Counted from the stretch's first letter, positions 17,584 through 26,347 are shown. The stretch: DNA of 64,000 nt from Amorphoplanes digitatis (GCF_014205335.1 NZ_JACHNH010000001.1:8826001-8890000); one strand, 5' to 3'. Numbers and translations: made by a program. The notes: generated by a model from the letters alone, not told the origin.

Positions 17584-18692
17584 AGGGGCCGTGATCGCGG
17601 CTGGTCGGGTTGGTGGCGGTTCTCGAGCGGGAGGCCCGGCGTTTGGGCCAAGGCTGAGGTGCCGCCGATGCCCGGGAAGCCCTTGGAGCCTTACAGCGCG
17701 AGCGTGACGTGTGGGGGGTTCAACTAGGCCCTCCTGGTCCTGCGTGATCAGAGTCCCTGGGCGCCAGGGCTCAGGGACTGCTTCGGGCGATGGGCCTCAC
17801 CTCCCTGCTGCTTTCTCGCCTAAGGCATGGGAGGTCGTGCGTTGAGGCACAGATCAGCCGGCGGCTTCGGTGGCCGTGGCAAACCGGATGGGCCAGCCTT
17901 TCCGGACGACACATCGTGTCGGCCATGAAGCGCGGCGTTGGGGTTGTTGGCGGCCGTCCGCGCACCTCGGCGAGGATCTCCGGCGAGGGCCCGAGATGGT
18001 GTGCCCTGCCGGGGATGCTGCCACCACCAGCCATAGGGATGGCGCCACGACGATTCATCTGGTTGGAACGTCGGGGGTGCTCTTCTGCCGGCGTGCTCTC
18101 TGACTGGCTGACTCCCGCACGGCATCCTGAGCGCAGGATCAATCTCGATCTGGGTGCAGGGCCGAATTGGGGGTCGCTCGCCCAGGTGCTCCTCACGAAT
18201 TCCTGCGGCGCCGGGATCGTGTCCCGTCTCGCAGGGCTCGTCGCCCGGCGCCGGCGATGAGTCTCCGGGCGTGGGAGGCGGGGTCCGCATTGGCGGGTGG
18301 TGCCGGCGGAACGGGGTCCGGAGCTGGGACCGATCTTTCCTGTTCGGTGACCCACCAAGGCTCCTGTTCGGTGACCCACCGAGGTTGGGTCGGTTCCCTG
18401 TCGAAGACGGCGGCGCCGGCTGGTGGTCTGGCGATGTTCCCTTTAGCGAAGGCAAGACCTGTGCCTGTTTTGCGAAGGCAGTCCTGTGCCCGACAGACGT
18501 CAACCCGACCTGCCAGTCTCGGCGCCGCCGTTTCGCCTCCCCGGAACTCGCTATCGACGCTCCGGCGAACGTGGCGCCTTCCCGATCCCTTCATCGCCGT
18601 GGGGCTGGGGCAGCGTGCGAGCGAGGTTCCAATCGGGCTGCGGATCATGCTGGCTCGGCATTGAACGGTGTTGGGCCGTGCCGGGGTCTGGC
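17584..18692. other. Gene-poor stretch between parS sites 3 and 4
   Basis: 1.1 kb without a convincing gene. It contains a short direct repeat near 18342-18383 (TGTTCGGTGACCCACC twice, 18 bp apart). Nothing else was recognised. Confidence 0.45.
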
Positions 18693-18708
18693 TGTTTCAC
18701 GTGAAACG
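18693..18708. promoter_or_regulatory. parS: parS site 4
   Basis: TGTTTCACGTGAAACG: perfect core, one outer mismatch. Confidence 0.93.
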
Positions 18709-19185
18709 GTGGTCGGTGGTGCTTTAGCCTGCAAGGGGTCGAGCCTGTGGCCTGCCGCGGCCAGCGATGAATCTGCGGCGTCCCTCGCGTCGGTCAGCGG
18801 TCGAGACGCGAGCGGCATTCATGGGCGGGGTGAGTGGCTAACAGCGGGGCTCCGGGTCGGCATGATCCGGCCAGACCAGGTCCGGTTCCCGGCCTGAGTG
18901 GCAGTCGGCCTCTGGGTACTCCCGGGCGGGAATCTCGGTCGACTCGAGATCTCGATTCGGCCCCGACTCGGGTCGGAGCCGGTCTGCTGGCGAACTGCAT
19001 GGGCGCACCAAGACCGGCCGACCTAAGTCTCAGGCTGCGCTATTCCGGGACGCCCAGACGGCAACGCTGTCTCGGGCGCGGTCGGTGCCCCCAGCCGGAA
19101 CACCTGGGTGCGGTGCAGGAGCACCGGGCTGGGTTCGCCTTCGCTTTAGGGCCGCTGGGTGTTGCCGGAAGATTTGGGCGCAGGG

Positions 19186-19201
19186 CGTTCCACGTGAAAC
19201 A
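19186..19201. promoter_or_regulatory. parS: parS site 5 (one core mismatch)
   Basis: CGTTCCACGTGAAACA: one mismatch in the core (C for T) on the left arm. Lower-affinity site expected. It lies 22 bp before the heptanucleotide array. Confidence 0.8.
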
Positions 19202-19223
19202 TGGCCACCCGTCCGACAATCCC

Positions 19224-19433
19224 TCGGAGCTCGGAGCTCGGAGCTCGGAGCTCGGAGCTCGGAGCTCGGAGCTCGGAGCTCGGAGCTCGGAGCTCGGAGC
19301 TCGGAGCTCGGAGCTCGGAGCTCGGAGCTCGGAGCTCGGAGCTCGGAGCTCGGAGCTCGGAGCCCGGAGCCCGGAGCCCGGAGCCCGGAGCCCGGAGCCC
19401 GGAGCCCGGAGCCCGGAGCCCGGAGCCCGGAGC
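19224..19433. repeat. Heptanucleotide array: 20 x TCGGAGC then 10 x CCGGAGC
   Basis: Thirty perfect 7-bp units without interruption: twenty TCGGAGC (19224-19363) and then ten CCGGAGC (19364-19433), differing by a single C/T change. The block switch is abrupt, as if one variant unit was amplified separately. The period is not a multiple of three and the array is in non-coding DNA, lying between parS sites 5 and 6. Confidence 0.97.
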
Positions 19434-19436
19434 CCC

Positions 19437-19452
19437 CGTTTCACGTGAAACG
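19437..19452. promoter_or_regulatory. parS: parS site 6
   Basis: CGTTTCACGTGAAACG: perfect core, with the palindrome extended three further G/C pairs on each side (19434-19455). It abuts the end of the heptanucleotide array. Confidence 0.93.
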
Positions 19453-19514
19453 GGGATGTTGTCTGGCGCCGAGCGGGCGGTCTAGTCAGGCTGAGTGGAG
19501 TGGTCCGGCCGATC

Positions 19515-19574
19515 TGATCCAGAGGCGCCTGTGTCGCCTCCTGGATCGGCAGAAGTGCTGGATCGAGCGGCAGC
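19515..19574. repeat. 60-bp dispersed palindromic repeat, copy 1
   Basis: A 60-bp element found again at 22847-22906 with one mismatch. Its left part is an inverted repeat: GATCCAGAGGCG, six-base centre CTGTGT, CGCCTCCTGGATC. Both copies are in non-coding DNA. Confidence 0.85.
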
Positions 19575-19806
19575 TACCAACGGCACTGCGCTATCGCTCT
19601 CGGTCGGCTACGCGCGGGTTCTTGGCGATCAAGGCCAGACCGGGCCACGGCCTCCGTCCGGCCCGGGATCAGCTGGACGCCGGCCGTAGGACGCGGTGTC
19701 CCGCGCCAGGGCCTGGGCGCCGGTCGCAGTCGCAGGCGCCTCGTCGAGTCCCGCAATCGCACCGTGCCTCTCGGCCGCCCGGTGCGCTAGTGCCGGGTGA
19801 GACCGA

Positions 19807-19822
19807 TGTTCCACGTGAAACG
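19807..19822. promoter_or_regulatory. parS: parS site 7 (one core mismatch)
   Basis: TGTTCCACGTGAAACG: the same core mismatch as site 5. Confidence 0.8.
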
Positions 19823-19877
19823 TGGGCCAGGCGACCGACCACGGAGGGGCCGAATCCAAGGCCCATTCCCCTTCGTT

Positions 19878-20030
19878 GCCGCTGAGCCGCTGAGCCGCTG
19901 AGCCGCTGAGCCGCTGAGCCGCTGAGCCGCTGAGCCGCTGAGCCGCTGAGCCGCTGAGCCGCTGAGCCGCTGAGCCGCTGAGCCGCTGAGCCGCTGAGCC
20001 GCTGAGCCGCTGAGCCGCTGAGCCGCTGAG
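19878..20030. repeat. Octanucleotide GCCGCTGA array, 19 units
   Basis: Nineteen perfect 8-bp units GCCGCTGA, followed by two degenerate ones. The 8-bp period excludes a coding repeat. It lies between parS sites 7 and 8. Confidence 0.97.
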
Positions 20031-20383
20031 CCGCCGAGTCGCTGGGCCCGGCCGCGGTCGGTGGGTTGCTCGCTGGAGGAGCTCTCGCTGTCGGCCCGCT
20101 GGCGATGCGGGGAGGGGACTTCAACTCCAGGCGTGACCGCGGTCGTAGCTGGTCGACGAATCGGCCTTGGGTGGTGGCTGGTCTGCCCGCCGAGTCGGAT
20201 CTAGCGCCTTGGTCGCTGCGCGGGGGCTTGCGTGTCGTTACTGAACGCTTGAGCTACGACAGGGGCGAGGTCTGTGGGGTCGTTGGGGTCGCTTCAGGCG
20301 GCCCGTTGCTCGGGGGTTCTCAGTGGCGGCGTGGGGGTTGATGGAGTGCGGGCCTGGGCGAGTGGATCTTTCACGGATGGAGG

Positions 20384-20399
20384 AGTTTCACGTGAAACG
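20384..20399. promoter_or_regulatory. parS: parS site 8
   Basis: AGTTTCACGTGAAACG: perfect 14-bp core. Confidence 0.92.
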
Positions 20400-20573
20400 C
20401 CAACTGTGACCTTCCCGGGGCTACAGCATTGGGAGGCCAGTGAAGGAGGACGGCGAGGGGTGTTGTTGGCGGTGCCGCTGTGTGCATCGGGTGCATCGGG
20501 AGCGGGTTCTGAGATCGGTGGGCAGCAGTATCCACAAGCTGTGCGTACAGGCTGTGTGGAACCGCGGGTTGGG

Positions 20574-20589
20574 TGTTTCACGTGAAACA
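20574..20589. promoter_or_regulatory. parS: parS site 9
   Basis: Perfect TGTTTCACGTGAAACA. Confidence 0.95.
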
Positions 20590-20651
20590 ACGCCGATGAA
20601 CTGGGCGTTCTCCACTGCGGTATCCACAGGGGGTGCACGCGTTCTACGTCG

Positions 20652-20667
20652 TGTTTCACGTGAAACT
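20652..20667. promoter_or_regulatory. parS: parS site 10
   Basis: TGTTTCACGTGAAACT: perfect core, one outer mismatch. It is the last parS recognised in the window. Confidence 0.93.
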
Positions 20668-20824
20668 GGGCCGCCTGTGGATAACTCCTGTGGATAACGT
20701 GCACTGTGTTGTGGCGCCCACGGAATGTGATGGCGATCTTCGTTTCGGGGGTTGGCTGAACGGCTGAGGTCGGATCGGCGGCTTCGCTCGAAATTGACCC
20801 GGGACAGTGCCTGGCAGGCTGGGC

Positions 20825-20830
20825 TAGGGT
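20825..20830 (+). promoter_or_regulatory. -10 element of the HIT-like gene
   Basis: TAGGGT ends 7 bp before the GTG start, the arrangement of a leaderless transcript. No ribosome-binding site is present. Confidence 0.5.
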
Positions 20831-20837
20831 CAGCGTC

Positions 20838-22196
20838 GTGCCCGAGAACACCGCTTCGCTCCCTGACTTCACGCGCTGGCCTTCGTTCCCTTTTGAGGGC
20901 GACATGCGTGTCAAGACGCTCGCCGAACCAGTCGCCGTAGAGCCTCCGCGAAGTGGCGAGGACGCCGGCGACTGCGTCGCTTGCAACACTCCCGACGACG
21001 CGTACATCTGGGTTAGTGAGCGATGGCGGGTTCGCGGCATGGACCGGCCCACGGGGTTGCCGATGGTCCTTATTCTTGAGTGCCGCTCACACCTGGACAT
21101 CGGCGACCTGCCGAACCTCTTGGCGGCCGAGCTCGGCGTGATGACCGTGCGGTTGGAGCGGGCGATCAGGACGCTCGACGGCGTGGCCCGGGTTCACGTG
21201 AATCGTTGGGGCGACGGGTCGGCGCACCTGCACATGTGGTTCCTGGCGCGGCCCTACGGGCAGTTGCAGCTGCGCGGGACGTTCCTGTCGCTCTGGGACG
21301 ACATCCTTCCGGTCATCCCGGAGGAGCAGTGGCTCGAGAACCTGGCGCTTGTCGCTGCGTGGCTCGCGGACTTCGGCGGGCGCGCGATCGCCGAGCCTCC
21401 CCACATCCACTGGCAGTCGCCATCCACGTTCAGCAACGAGCCAACGGCAGAGGCGGACACGACTGTCGCTGCCGATGCTTGGCACGATGGCGGCACCGCG
21501 GACCCCGAGTCCAATCTGCCGAGAGCAGGCTCCACGTCCGGTGTCCTGGGCGCCGGGGATCCGGAGTCCGGCGGCAGTCCGAGCGATGACGCGGCTGTTG
21601 ACGGCGCGGCTACCGGTGAATCAGGCATCGGAGGTCCGAGTCGCGGCGGGGTGACCGATGTTGACGCGGAGACGCGGAACCTGTCCGCCTACACCGTCAC
21701 GGCAGCCGCCACGGCCGCCCCGGCCGCTCCGGCCGACCCGACCGCCCCGGCCGACCAGAGCAGCCCCGTGAACGCCGACTCAGCTGACACCGGATCTGGC
21801 GAAGCGGTGTCCGCGGATGCCGGGACCGGGCGGGGCAACGACCCCTCGGAGGTTCCTGCGGCCATCGGTTCTGGGGATGCTGAATCGCCCAAGCCGGGAG
21901 TCGTGGACGCCTCCTCCGACACGGCGGGCGAGCTGGCCGTGTCTGACTCGGACGAGTCAGAATCGGACGGCGATGGCTCCCCGGATCCCCGCGCCGTCGC
22001 AGCCGCCGTGGGTGGGGCGACCGAGGCGGGCGCAGCGCCGGACGCGGTCAGGGCCGGCGCGATTCCGCTGCAGTATCGGCCCAGCGGTCCAGCGGCCCAC
22101 AATGAGCGCGACGGCGACGACCGGGAGGCGGGTGGCGAGGAGCCTCGTCCGCAGGCCGATCAGGGCGCCGCAACCGTCGTACCAGAGGCTCGCTGA
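20838..22196 (+). CDS. HIT-like protein of unknown function with long acidic tail
   Basis: A 452-residue protein. Residues 1-200 look like a histidine-triad-superfamily fold: a CxxC (Cys46, Cys49), DEW-like ERWRV, the hydrophobic strand GLPMVLILECRSHLDIGDL, helix ELGVMTVRLERAI, then NRWGDGSAHLHMWFLARP. The triad is reduced to His130-Leu-His132, with Met-Trp where the third His would be, so nucleotide hydrolase activity is doubtful. Residues 200-452 are disordered Ala/Asp/Ser/Gly-rich. The substrate and role are unknown. It lies immediately next to the parS/DnaA-box group; a homologue next to parAB in relatives would suggest a link to the origin region. The GTG start is supported by a -10 element seven bases upstream. 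Confidence 0.75.
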   Translation: MPENTASLPDFTRWPSFPFEGDMRVKTLAEPVAVEPPRSGEDAGDCVACNTPDDAYIWVSERWRVRGMDRPTGLPMVLILECRSHLDIGDLPNLLAAELGVMTVRLERAIRTLDGVARVHVNRWGDGSAHLHMWFLARPYGQLQLRGTFLSLWDDILPVIPEEQWLENLALVAAWLADFGGRAIAEPPHIHWQSPSTFSNEPTAEADTTVAADAWHDGGTADPESNLPRAGSTSGVLGAGDPESGGSPSDDAAVDGAATGESGIGGPSRGGVTDVDAETRNLSAYTVTAAATAAPAAPADPTAPADQSSPVNADSADTGSGEAVSADAGTGRGNDPSEVPAAIGSGDAESPKPGVVDASSDTAGELAVSDSDESESDGDGSPDPRAVAAAVGGATEAGAAPDAVRAGAIPLQYRPSGPAAHNERDGDDREAGGEEPRPQADQGAATVVPEAR

Positions 22197-22846
22197 GTCG
22201 AGTTCAAAGCCACACGTCGGAACGGTTCTGCGGCGCGTGAGTACGAGCGCCGGATCGCCGGGATCGGGTGGCGATCCGGAACTGCGACCCGGCACTGAGC
22301 TGGGACCGGCGTCGTGTGGTCCTCCGAGCTGTGGCCCTGGACAACGATCATGTGCCGCGATCCAGCGCCGTCCAGAGCTGCGGCGCGATGTCATGAGTCG
22401 GTCCGTGACACCCGGGACCATGGCCTGGACAGTGGCCCCGATGCTGTAGCCGTCGCTGTGGATTGGCCTCCTAGAAGGTGGCCTAGGCCGCGATCCATGA
22501 TTGTGATCCGGGGCGGTGGTCCGACACGGTGGCCCGGGGCGTTCGCCTGAGGCGGTGGCCCGTGGCCGCGTGCCGGACGGTGGGCCCATGGCCATGTTCC
22601 GGACCGTGATCCATGGCCGTGGTCCGTGGTCCCGGGACCACGGACCGAAGCTGGGGCCTGGGACCGCGGTCTGGGACTGCGCCTCTCGGCCAACCCCCGC
22701 GCGTCAGCCCGCCCGGCCAACGTGGCTGCAGCCAGTGGCCCGAAGTTGTGAAACGTGGCCCGAGAGCCACCCGAGACCGTGGTCCGAGGCCCGGGGCCCG
22801 AGGCCGTGGTCCGGGACTGCGCCTCTCGGCCATCTCCGCGCGTCAG

Positions 22847-22906
22847 TGATCCAGAGGCGCCTGTGTCGCCTCCTGGATCGGCAGAGGTGCTGGATCGAGC
22901 GGCAGC
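22847..22906. repeat. 60-bp dispersed palindromic repeat, copy 2
   Basis: Matches 19515-19574 with a single A/G difference. It is inserted within the degenerate repeat field between parB-side DNA and ddl. Confidence 0.85.
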
Positions 22907-23170
22907 CCTGCCCGGGCAACGTGCCCGTTGCCCTGCGCTCTGGCCGTAGTCGTGTCCAGTAGCCCGTGTGGCGCGAGGCCGTGGCCGTAGTCCGTGGTCC
23001 GGGACTGCGCCTCTCGGCTTTCTCCGCGCGCCAGCCTGCCCAAGCAACGTGCCTGTGGGCCGTAGTCGTGCCCCGTAGCCGATAGCCCGTAGCTGGGCCT
23101 GGGACCGCGGTCTGGGACTGGGCTCTTGACCAACCAGCGCCGCCAGGCCGCCCGATCAGCGGTCGCGCCC

Positions 23171-23566
23171 GTGGTCCGGTCCGAGGCTGACCCGAGGCCG
23201 TGATCCGCACTGCGGTCCGAGGCTGGGTGCTCGGGCCGTGGTCTAGGACTGCGGCTCTCGGCCAACCCGCGCGCCAGCCTGCCCGACCGACGAGTCCTGC
23301 CCGTGGTCCGGTCCGAGGCTGACCCGAGGCCGTGATCCGCACTGCGGTCCGAGGCTGGGTCCTCGGGCCGTGGTCTAGGACTGCGGCTCTCGGCCAACCC
23401 GCGCGCCAGCCTGCCCGACCGACGAGTCCTGCCCGTGGTCCGGTCCGAGGCTGACCCGAGGCCGTGATCCGCACTGCGGTCCGGGACTGGGTGCTCGGGC
23501 CGTGGTCTAGGACTGCGGCTCTCGGCCAACCCGCGCCCGCCAGCCCGCCCGATCAGCGGTCGCGCC
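23171..23566. repeat. 132-bp tandem repeat, 3 units
   Basis: Three adjacent units with an exact 132-bp period; each starts GTGGTCCGGTCCGAGGCTGA. They are near-identical over their length and form the best-preserved part of the wider degenerate array. Confidence 0.9.
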
Positions 23567-24005
23567 CGTGGTTCGGTTCGAGGCTGACCGAGGCCGTGGC
23601 CCGGCACCGCGCGCGGTCCGAGGCTGAGGGGCGGGACCGTGCTCTGGGACTGCGCCTCTCAGCCGACCCCGCGCGCCGGCCCGTCCGACCAACGTGGCCC
23701 GTGTGCAGCGTTCCAAGGATCGTGGGCCTAGGCGATCGCCCGAAGCCGTGACCCCAGGAACCTGGTCCCAGGCTGCGCTGCTTGGCCAACCCCCGCGCGC
23801 GCCGGCCCGCCCGACCAACGTGGCTGTGGCCGTGACCCCGGGACGACGGTCCGGGACTGCGCCGCTCGGTCAACCTCGCGCGCGTAAGCCCGCCCGACCA
23901 ACACGAGGCCGTGGCCCGTTGTCCGGTCCGGGGCTATGACCGAGGCCGTGACACGGAACCGCGGTCCGAGGCCGGGGCCTGGGACCGCGGTCCGGAACTA
24001 CACCC

Positions 24006-24980
24006 TCAGCCGACCCCGCGTGCGCCGGCCCGCCCGACCAACGTCGCCATCATCTTTCCGAAGTCGAGTCCCTCCGCCTGCACCGCCAGCGGCAGCAGCG
24101 ACGTCTCCGTCATCCCCGGAGAGACATTTACCCCGAGCACATGCGGCCGCCCGTCCGAGTCGACGATCAGGTCAACCCGCGAAAGGTCCCGAAGCCCAAG
24201 CGCCCCATGCGCCGCCAAGGCCGCCGCCGCCACCGCGTCAGCGACCCCTTCCGACAGCCGCCCCGGCGCATGCCAGGTAGTCAGCCCCGCCGTGTAACGA
24301 GCCGCATAGTCATAAACCCCGTCCCGCGGCACGATCTCCACCGCCGGCAGCGCCTGAGGCCCGGACCCGAGATCCACCACCGAAACCGCAACATCCGTAC
24401 CCGGTACGAAGCGCTCCACCAGCGCCGTCGAGTCGTACGCGAAGCAGCCCACCATCGCCGCCGGCAGGTCGCTCGCCTCGTGCACCACCGCCGCCCCCAG
24501 GCCGGAGCCGCCCTGCGCCGGCTTCACCATCAGCGGCAGCCCGAGCCGTTCCACGATCCGGTCCAGCACCGCGACCGCACCCAGCTCCGAGAACCGGTCG
24601 TGCGGCAGCGCCACCCAGTCCGGCGTCGGAATACCGGCCTCGCGGAGCATCGCCTTCGCCGACGGCTTGTCCCAAGCCAGCCGGGAGGCCCGAGCGCCGC
24701 TGCCCACGTACGGGATTCCGCAGAGGTCTAGCACCCCGCGCAGCGAACCGTCCTCGCCCGTCGCGCCGTGCAGGGCGATCACCACCGCGCTCGGCGGATC
24801 CGCCTGCAAGGCGGGGAGCAGCGACACGTCCGCGTCGCGGAGTTCCGCCGACAGGCCCGCGGCGCGGAGGGCGTCGAGCACCCGCCGGCCCGAGCGCAGC
24901 GACACGTCGCGTTCGTAGGACAGGCCACCGGCCAGGACCAGGACGTGCGTTTCGGAAGGCGTACCCATGGCGGTGATCAT
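24006..24980 (-). CDS. ddl: D-alanine--D-alanine ligase family protein
   Basis: A 324-residue ATP-grasp protein of the D-Ala-D-Ala ligase family, which makes the peptidoglycan precursor dipeptide. Seen are ALHGATGEDGSLRGVLDLCGIPYVG (the HG.xGEDG signature), the ATP-grasp lysine in PLMVKPAQGGSGLGA, and the C-terminal NVSPGMTETSLLP. Oddly, the metal-binding Glu two residues before the Asn is Gly here (HVLGVNVSPGM, codon GGG instead of GAG). The last ten or so residues (VGRAGARGVG) are encoded by a repeat amplified downstream. The ATG overlaps the aminotransferase stop by 4 bp, so the two are probably coupled. It may be a second, non-essential or altered ligase. Confidence 0.85.
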   Translation of the reverse strand: MITAMGTPSETHVLVLAGGLSYERDVSLRSGRRVLDALRAAGLSAELRDADVSLLPALQADPPSAVVIALHGATGEDGSLRGVLDLCGIPYVGSGARASRLAWDKPSAKAMLREAGIPTPDWVALPHDRFSELGAVAVLDRIVERLGLPLMVKPAQGGSGLGAAVVHEASDLPAAMVGCFAYDSTALVERFVPGTDVAVSVVDLGSGPQALPAVEIVPRDGVYDYAARYTAGLTTWHAPGRLSEGVADAVAAAALAAHGALGLRDLSRVDLIVDSDGRPHVLGVNVSPGMTETSLLPLAVQAEGLDFGKMMATLVGRAGARGVG

Positions 24981-26278
24981 GCCAAGTCGGGGCCGGGCGT
25001 GTCGGCACCGGCGTGCCCACGACGGCGGTGGGTGGTGGTCGGTCCGAAGACCGCGCGCATCGCGAGCTCCTGCTCCATCACCCCGGCAAGCCTTCGTACG
25101 CCCTCACGGATCCGTTCCGGAGGCGGGAACGAGAAGTTGAGCCGGATATGGCCGGTTCCGGTCCCATCCGCGTAGAAACCGGTGCCGGGCACGTAGGCGA
25201 CGCGGGCCGCGATCGCCCGCGGCATCATCGCCTTCGAGTCCAGGCCCTCCGGAAGCGTGGCCCACACGAACAGGCCGCCCTTCGGCCGCGTCCAGGTGGT
25301 GCCCGCCGGCATCAGGTCGCGCAGGCCCTCGAGCAGCGCGTCGCGGCGCTCCCGGTAGATCTCGCGGTAGGACTTGATCTGCTCGCGCCAGGGCATCGTC
25401 GACAGGTACTGCGTCACCGCGCCCTGCGCGAACGCGCTCGGGCACAGGATGTTCGCCTCACTGGCCATGACGAGCTTTTCGCGTACGGCGTGAGGCGCCA
25501 GGATCCAGCCGACCCGCAGGCCCGGGGCGAAGGTCTTGGAGAACGTGCTCACGTAGATGATGCCCTCGCGCCGGCGGGCGCGCAGCGGCCGCGGCGCCTC
25601 GCCCTCGAAGCCGAGCATCCCGTACGGGTCGTCCTCGACCACCAGCAGCCCGTGCCGCTCGCAGATGTCGAGGATCTCGTCGCGCCGAGCGTCCGTCAGC
25701 GTGACGCCGGCCGGGTTCTGGTAGGTCGGGATCGTGTAGAGGAACTTGGCGCGGCCCGCTGCGGCGACCACGGCCTCCTCGAGTGCCGCCGGGATCAGGC
25801 CGTCTGCGTCCATTGCCACGTGCCGTACCTGTGCCTGGGCTGCCTGGAACACGCCGAGTGCGCCGACGTAGGTCGGCCCCTCGGCGAGCACCACGTCGCC
25901 CGGGTCCAGGAACAGCCGTGCCACCAGATCGATGCCCTGCTGACCGCCCACGGTCACGACCACGTCGTCGGGGGACGCACCGTTCGACGCGTCGATGCCG
26001 GACAGGCTCATGACCTCGCAGATGCGCTCGCGCAGCTCGATGGTTCCCTGGCCGATGCCGTACTGGAGGCTTGTCGTGCCGAGTTCGGACGCGAGCCGGC
26101 CCATCATGTCGCCGACCGCGTCCAGCGGCAGCGCCGCGATGTACGGCGATCCGCCGGCGAGCGACACCACTTCGGGGCGGCTGGCGACGGCGAATAGGGC
26201 GCGGATCTCGGATGTCGTCATGCCGCGGACCCGCCGCGCGTACCGTTCGGTGTAGTCGTCTTGAGTAGTGCCGGTCAT
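24977..26278 (-). CDS. PLP-dependent aminotransferase (2-aminoadipate type, class I/II)
   Basis: A 433-residue fold-type I aminotransferase. The core has SLAGGSPYIAALP, the substrate-loop LQYGIGQGTIELRE, TVGGQQGIDLVARLFLDPGD, the TIPTYQNPAGVTLT motif, the PLP-phenol Asp in VVEDDPYGML, and the Schiff-base lysine in STFSKTFAPGLRVGW. C-terminal RLNFSFPPPERI binds the substrate carboxylate. It resembles the LysN/KatII-like group, with no MocR-type DNA-binding domain. The real substrate cannot be told. The ATG start has a modest site; ddl overlaps its end. Why an aminotransferase is coupled to a Ddl is not clear, but an amino-acid or cell-wall precursor role is plausible. Confidence 0.88.
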   Translation of the reverse strand: MTGTTQDDYTERYARRVRGMTTSEIRALFAVASRPEVVSLAGGSPYIAALPLDAVGDMMGRLASELGTTSLQYGIGQGTIELRERICEVMSLSGIDASNGASPDDVVVTVGGQQGIDLVARLFLDPGDVVLAEGPTYVGALGVFQAAQAQVRHVAMDADGLIPAALEEAVVAAAGRAKFLYTIPTYQNPAGVTLTDARRDEILDICERHGLLVVEDDPYGMLGFEGEAPRPLRARRREGIIYVSTFSKTFAPGLRVGWILAPHAVREKLVMASEANILCPSAFAQGAVTQYLSTMPWREQIKSYREIYRERRDALLEGLRDLMPAGTTWTRPKGGLFVWATLPEGLDSKAMMPRAIAARVAYVPGTGFYADGTGTGHIRLNFSFPPPERIREGVRRLAGVMEQELAMRAVFGPTTTHRRRGHAGADTPGPDLA

Positions 26279-26347
26279 GCGGCTTCACCTCGAAAGATCG
26301 TCGGACACATTGGGGTACATGCTAGGCGCCCGGCGCCTTCCCGTGCC

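Larger units (their letters stand above)
20528..20697. promoter_or_regulatory. DnaA-box group interleaved with parS sites
   Basis: Four DnaA boxes: GTATCCACA at 20528 and 20620 (plus strand), and two perfect TTATCCACA boxes on the minus strand at 20676-20684 and 20689-20697, 13 bp apart. parS sites 9 and 10 lie between them. The group sits about 140 bp upstream of the HIT-like gene. It could titrate DnaA, regulate that gene or act as an accessory replication element. Confidence 0.7.
22197..24005. other. Long non-coding stretch of degenerate repeats
   Basis: No gene is supported. From about 22560 to the ddl stop codon the DNA consists of diverged units of roughly 80-135 bp. Each ends in a segment like GGCCAACCCGCGCGCCAGCC followed by CGCCCGACCAACGTGGC. 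Segments of this type occur near 22687, 23020, 23130, 23258, 23390, 23522, 23657, 23782 and 23868. The same sequence forms the last 40 bp of ddl. Confidence 0.7.

Noticed and set aside
19224..20030. Possible CRISPR arrays
   Set aside because: The repeats are contiguous 7- and 8-bp units with no spacers and no cas genes nearby.
21190..21205. parS-like GGTTCACGTGAATC
   Set aside because: It has several mismatches to the core, lies in the conserved coding part of the HIT-like gene and is not near-palindromic over 16 bp.
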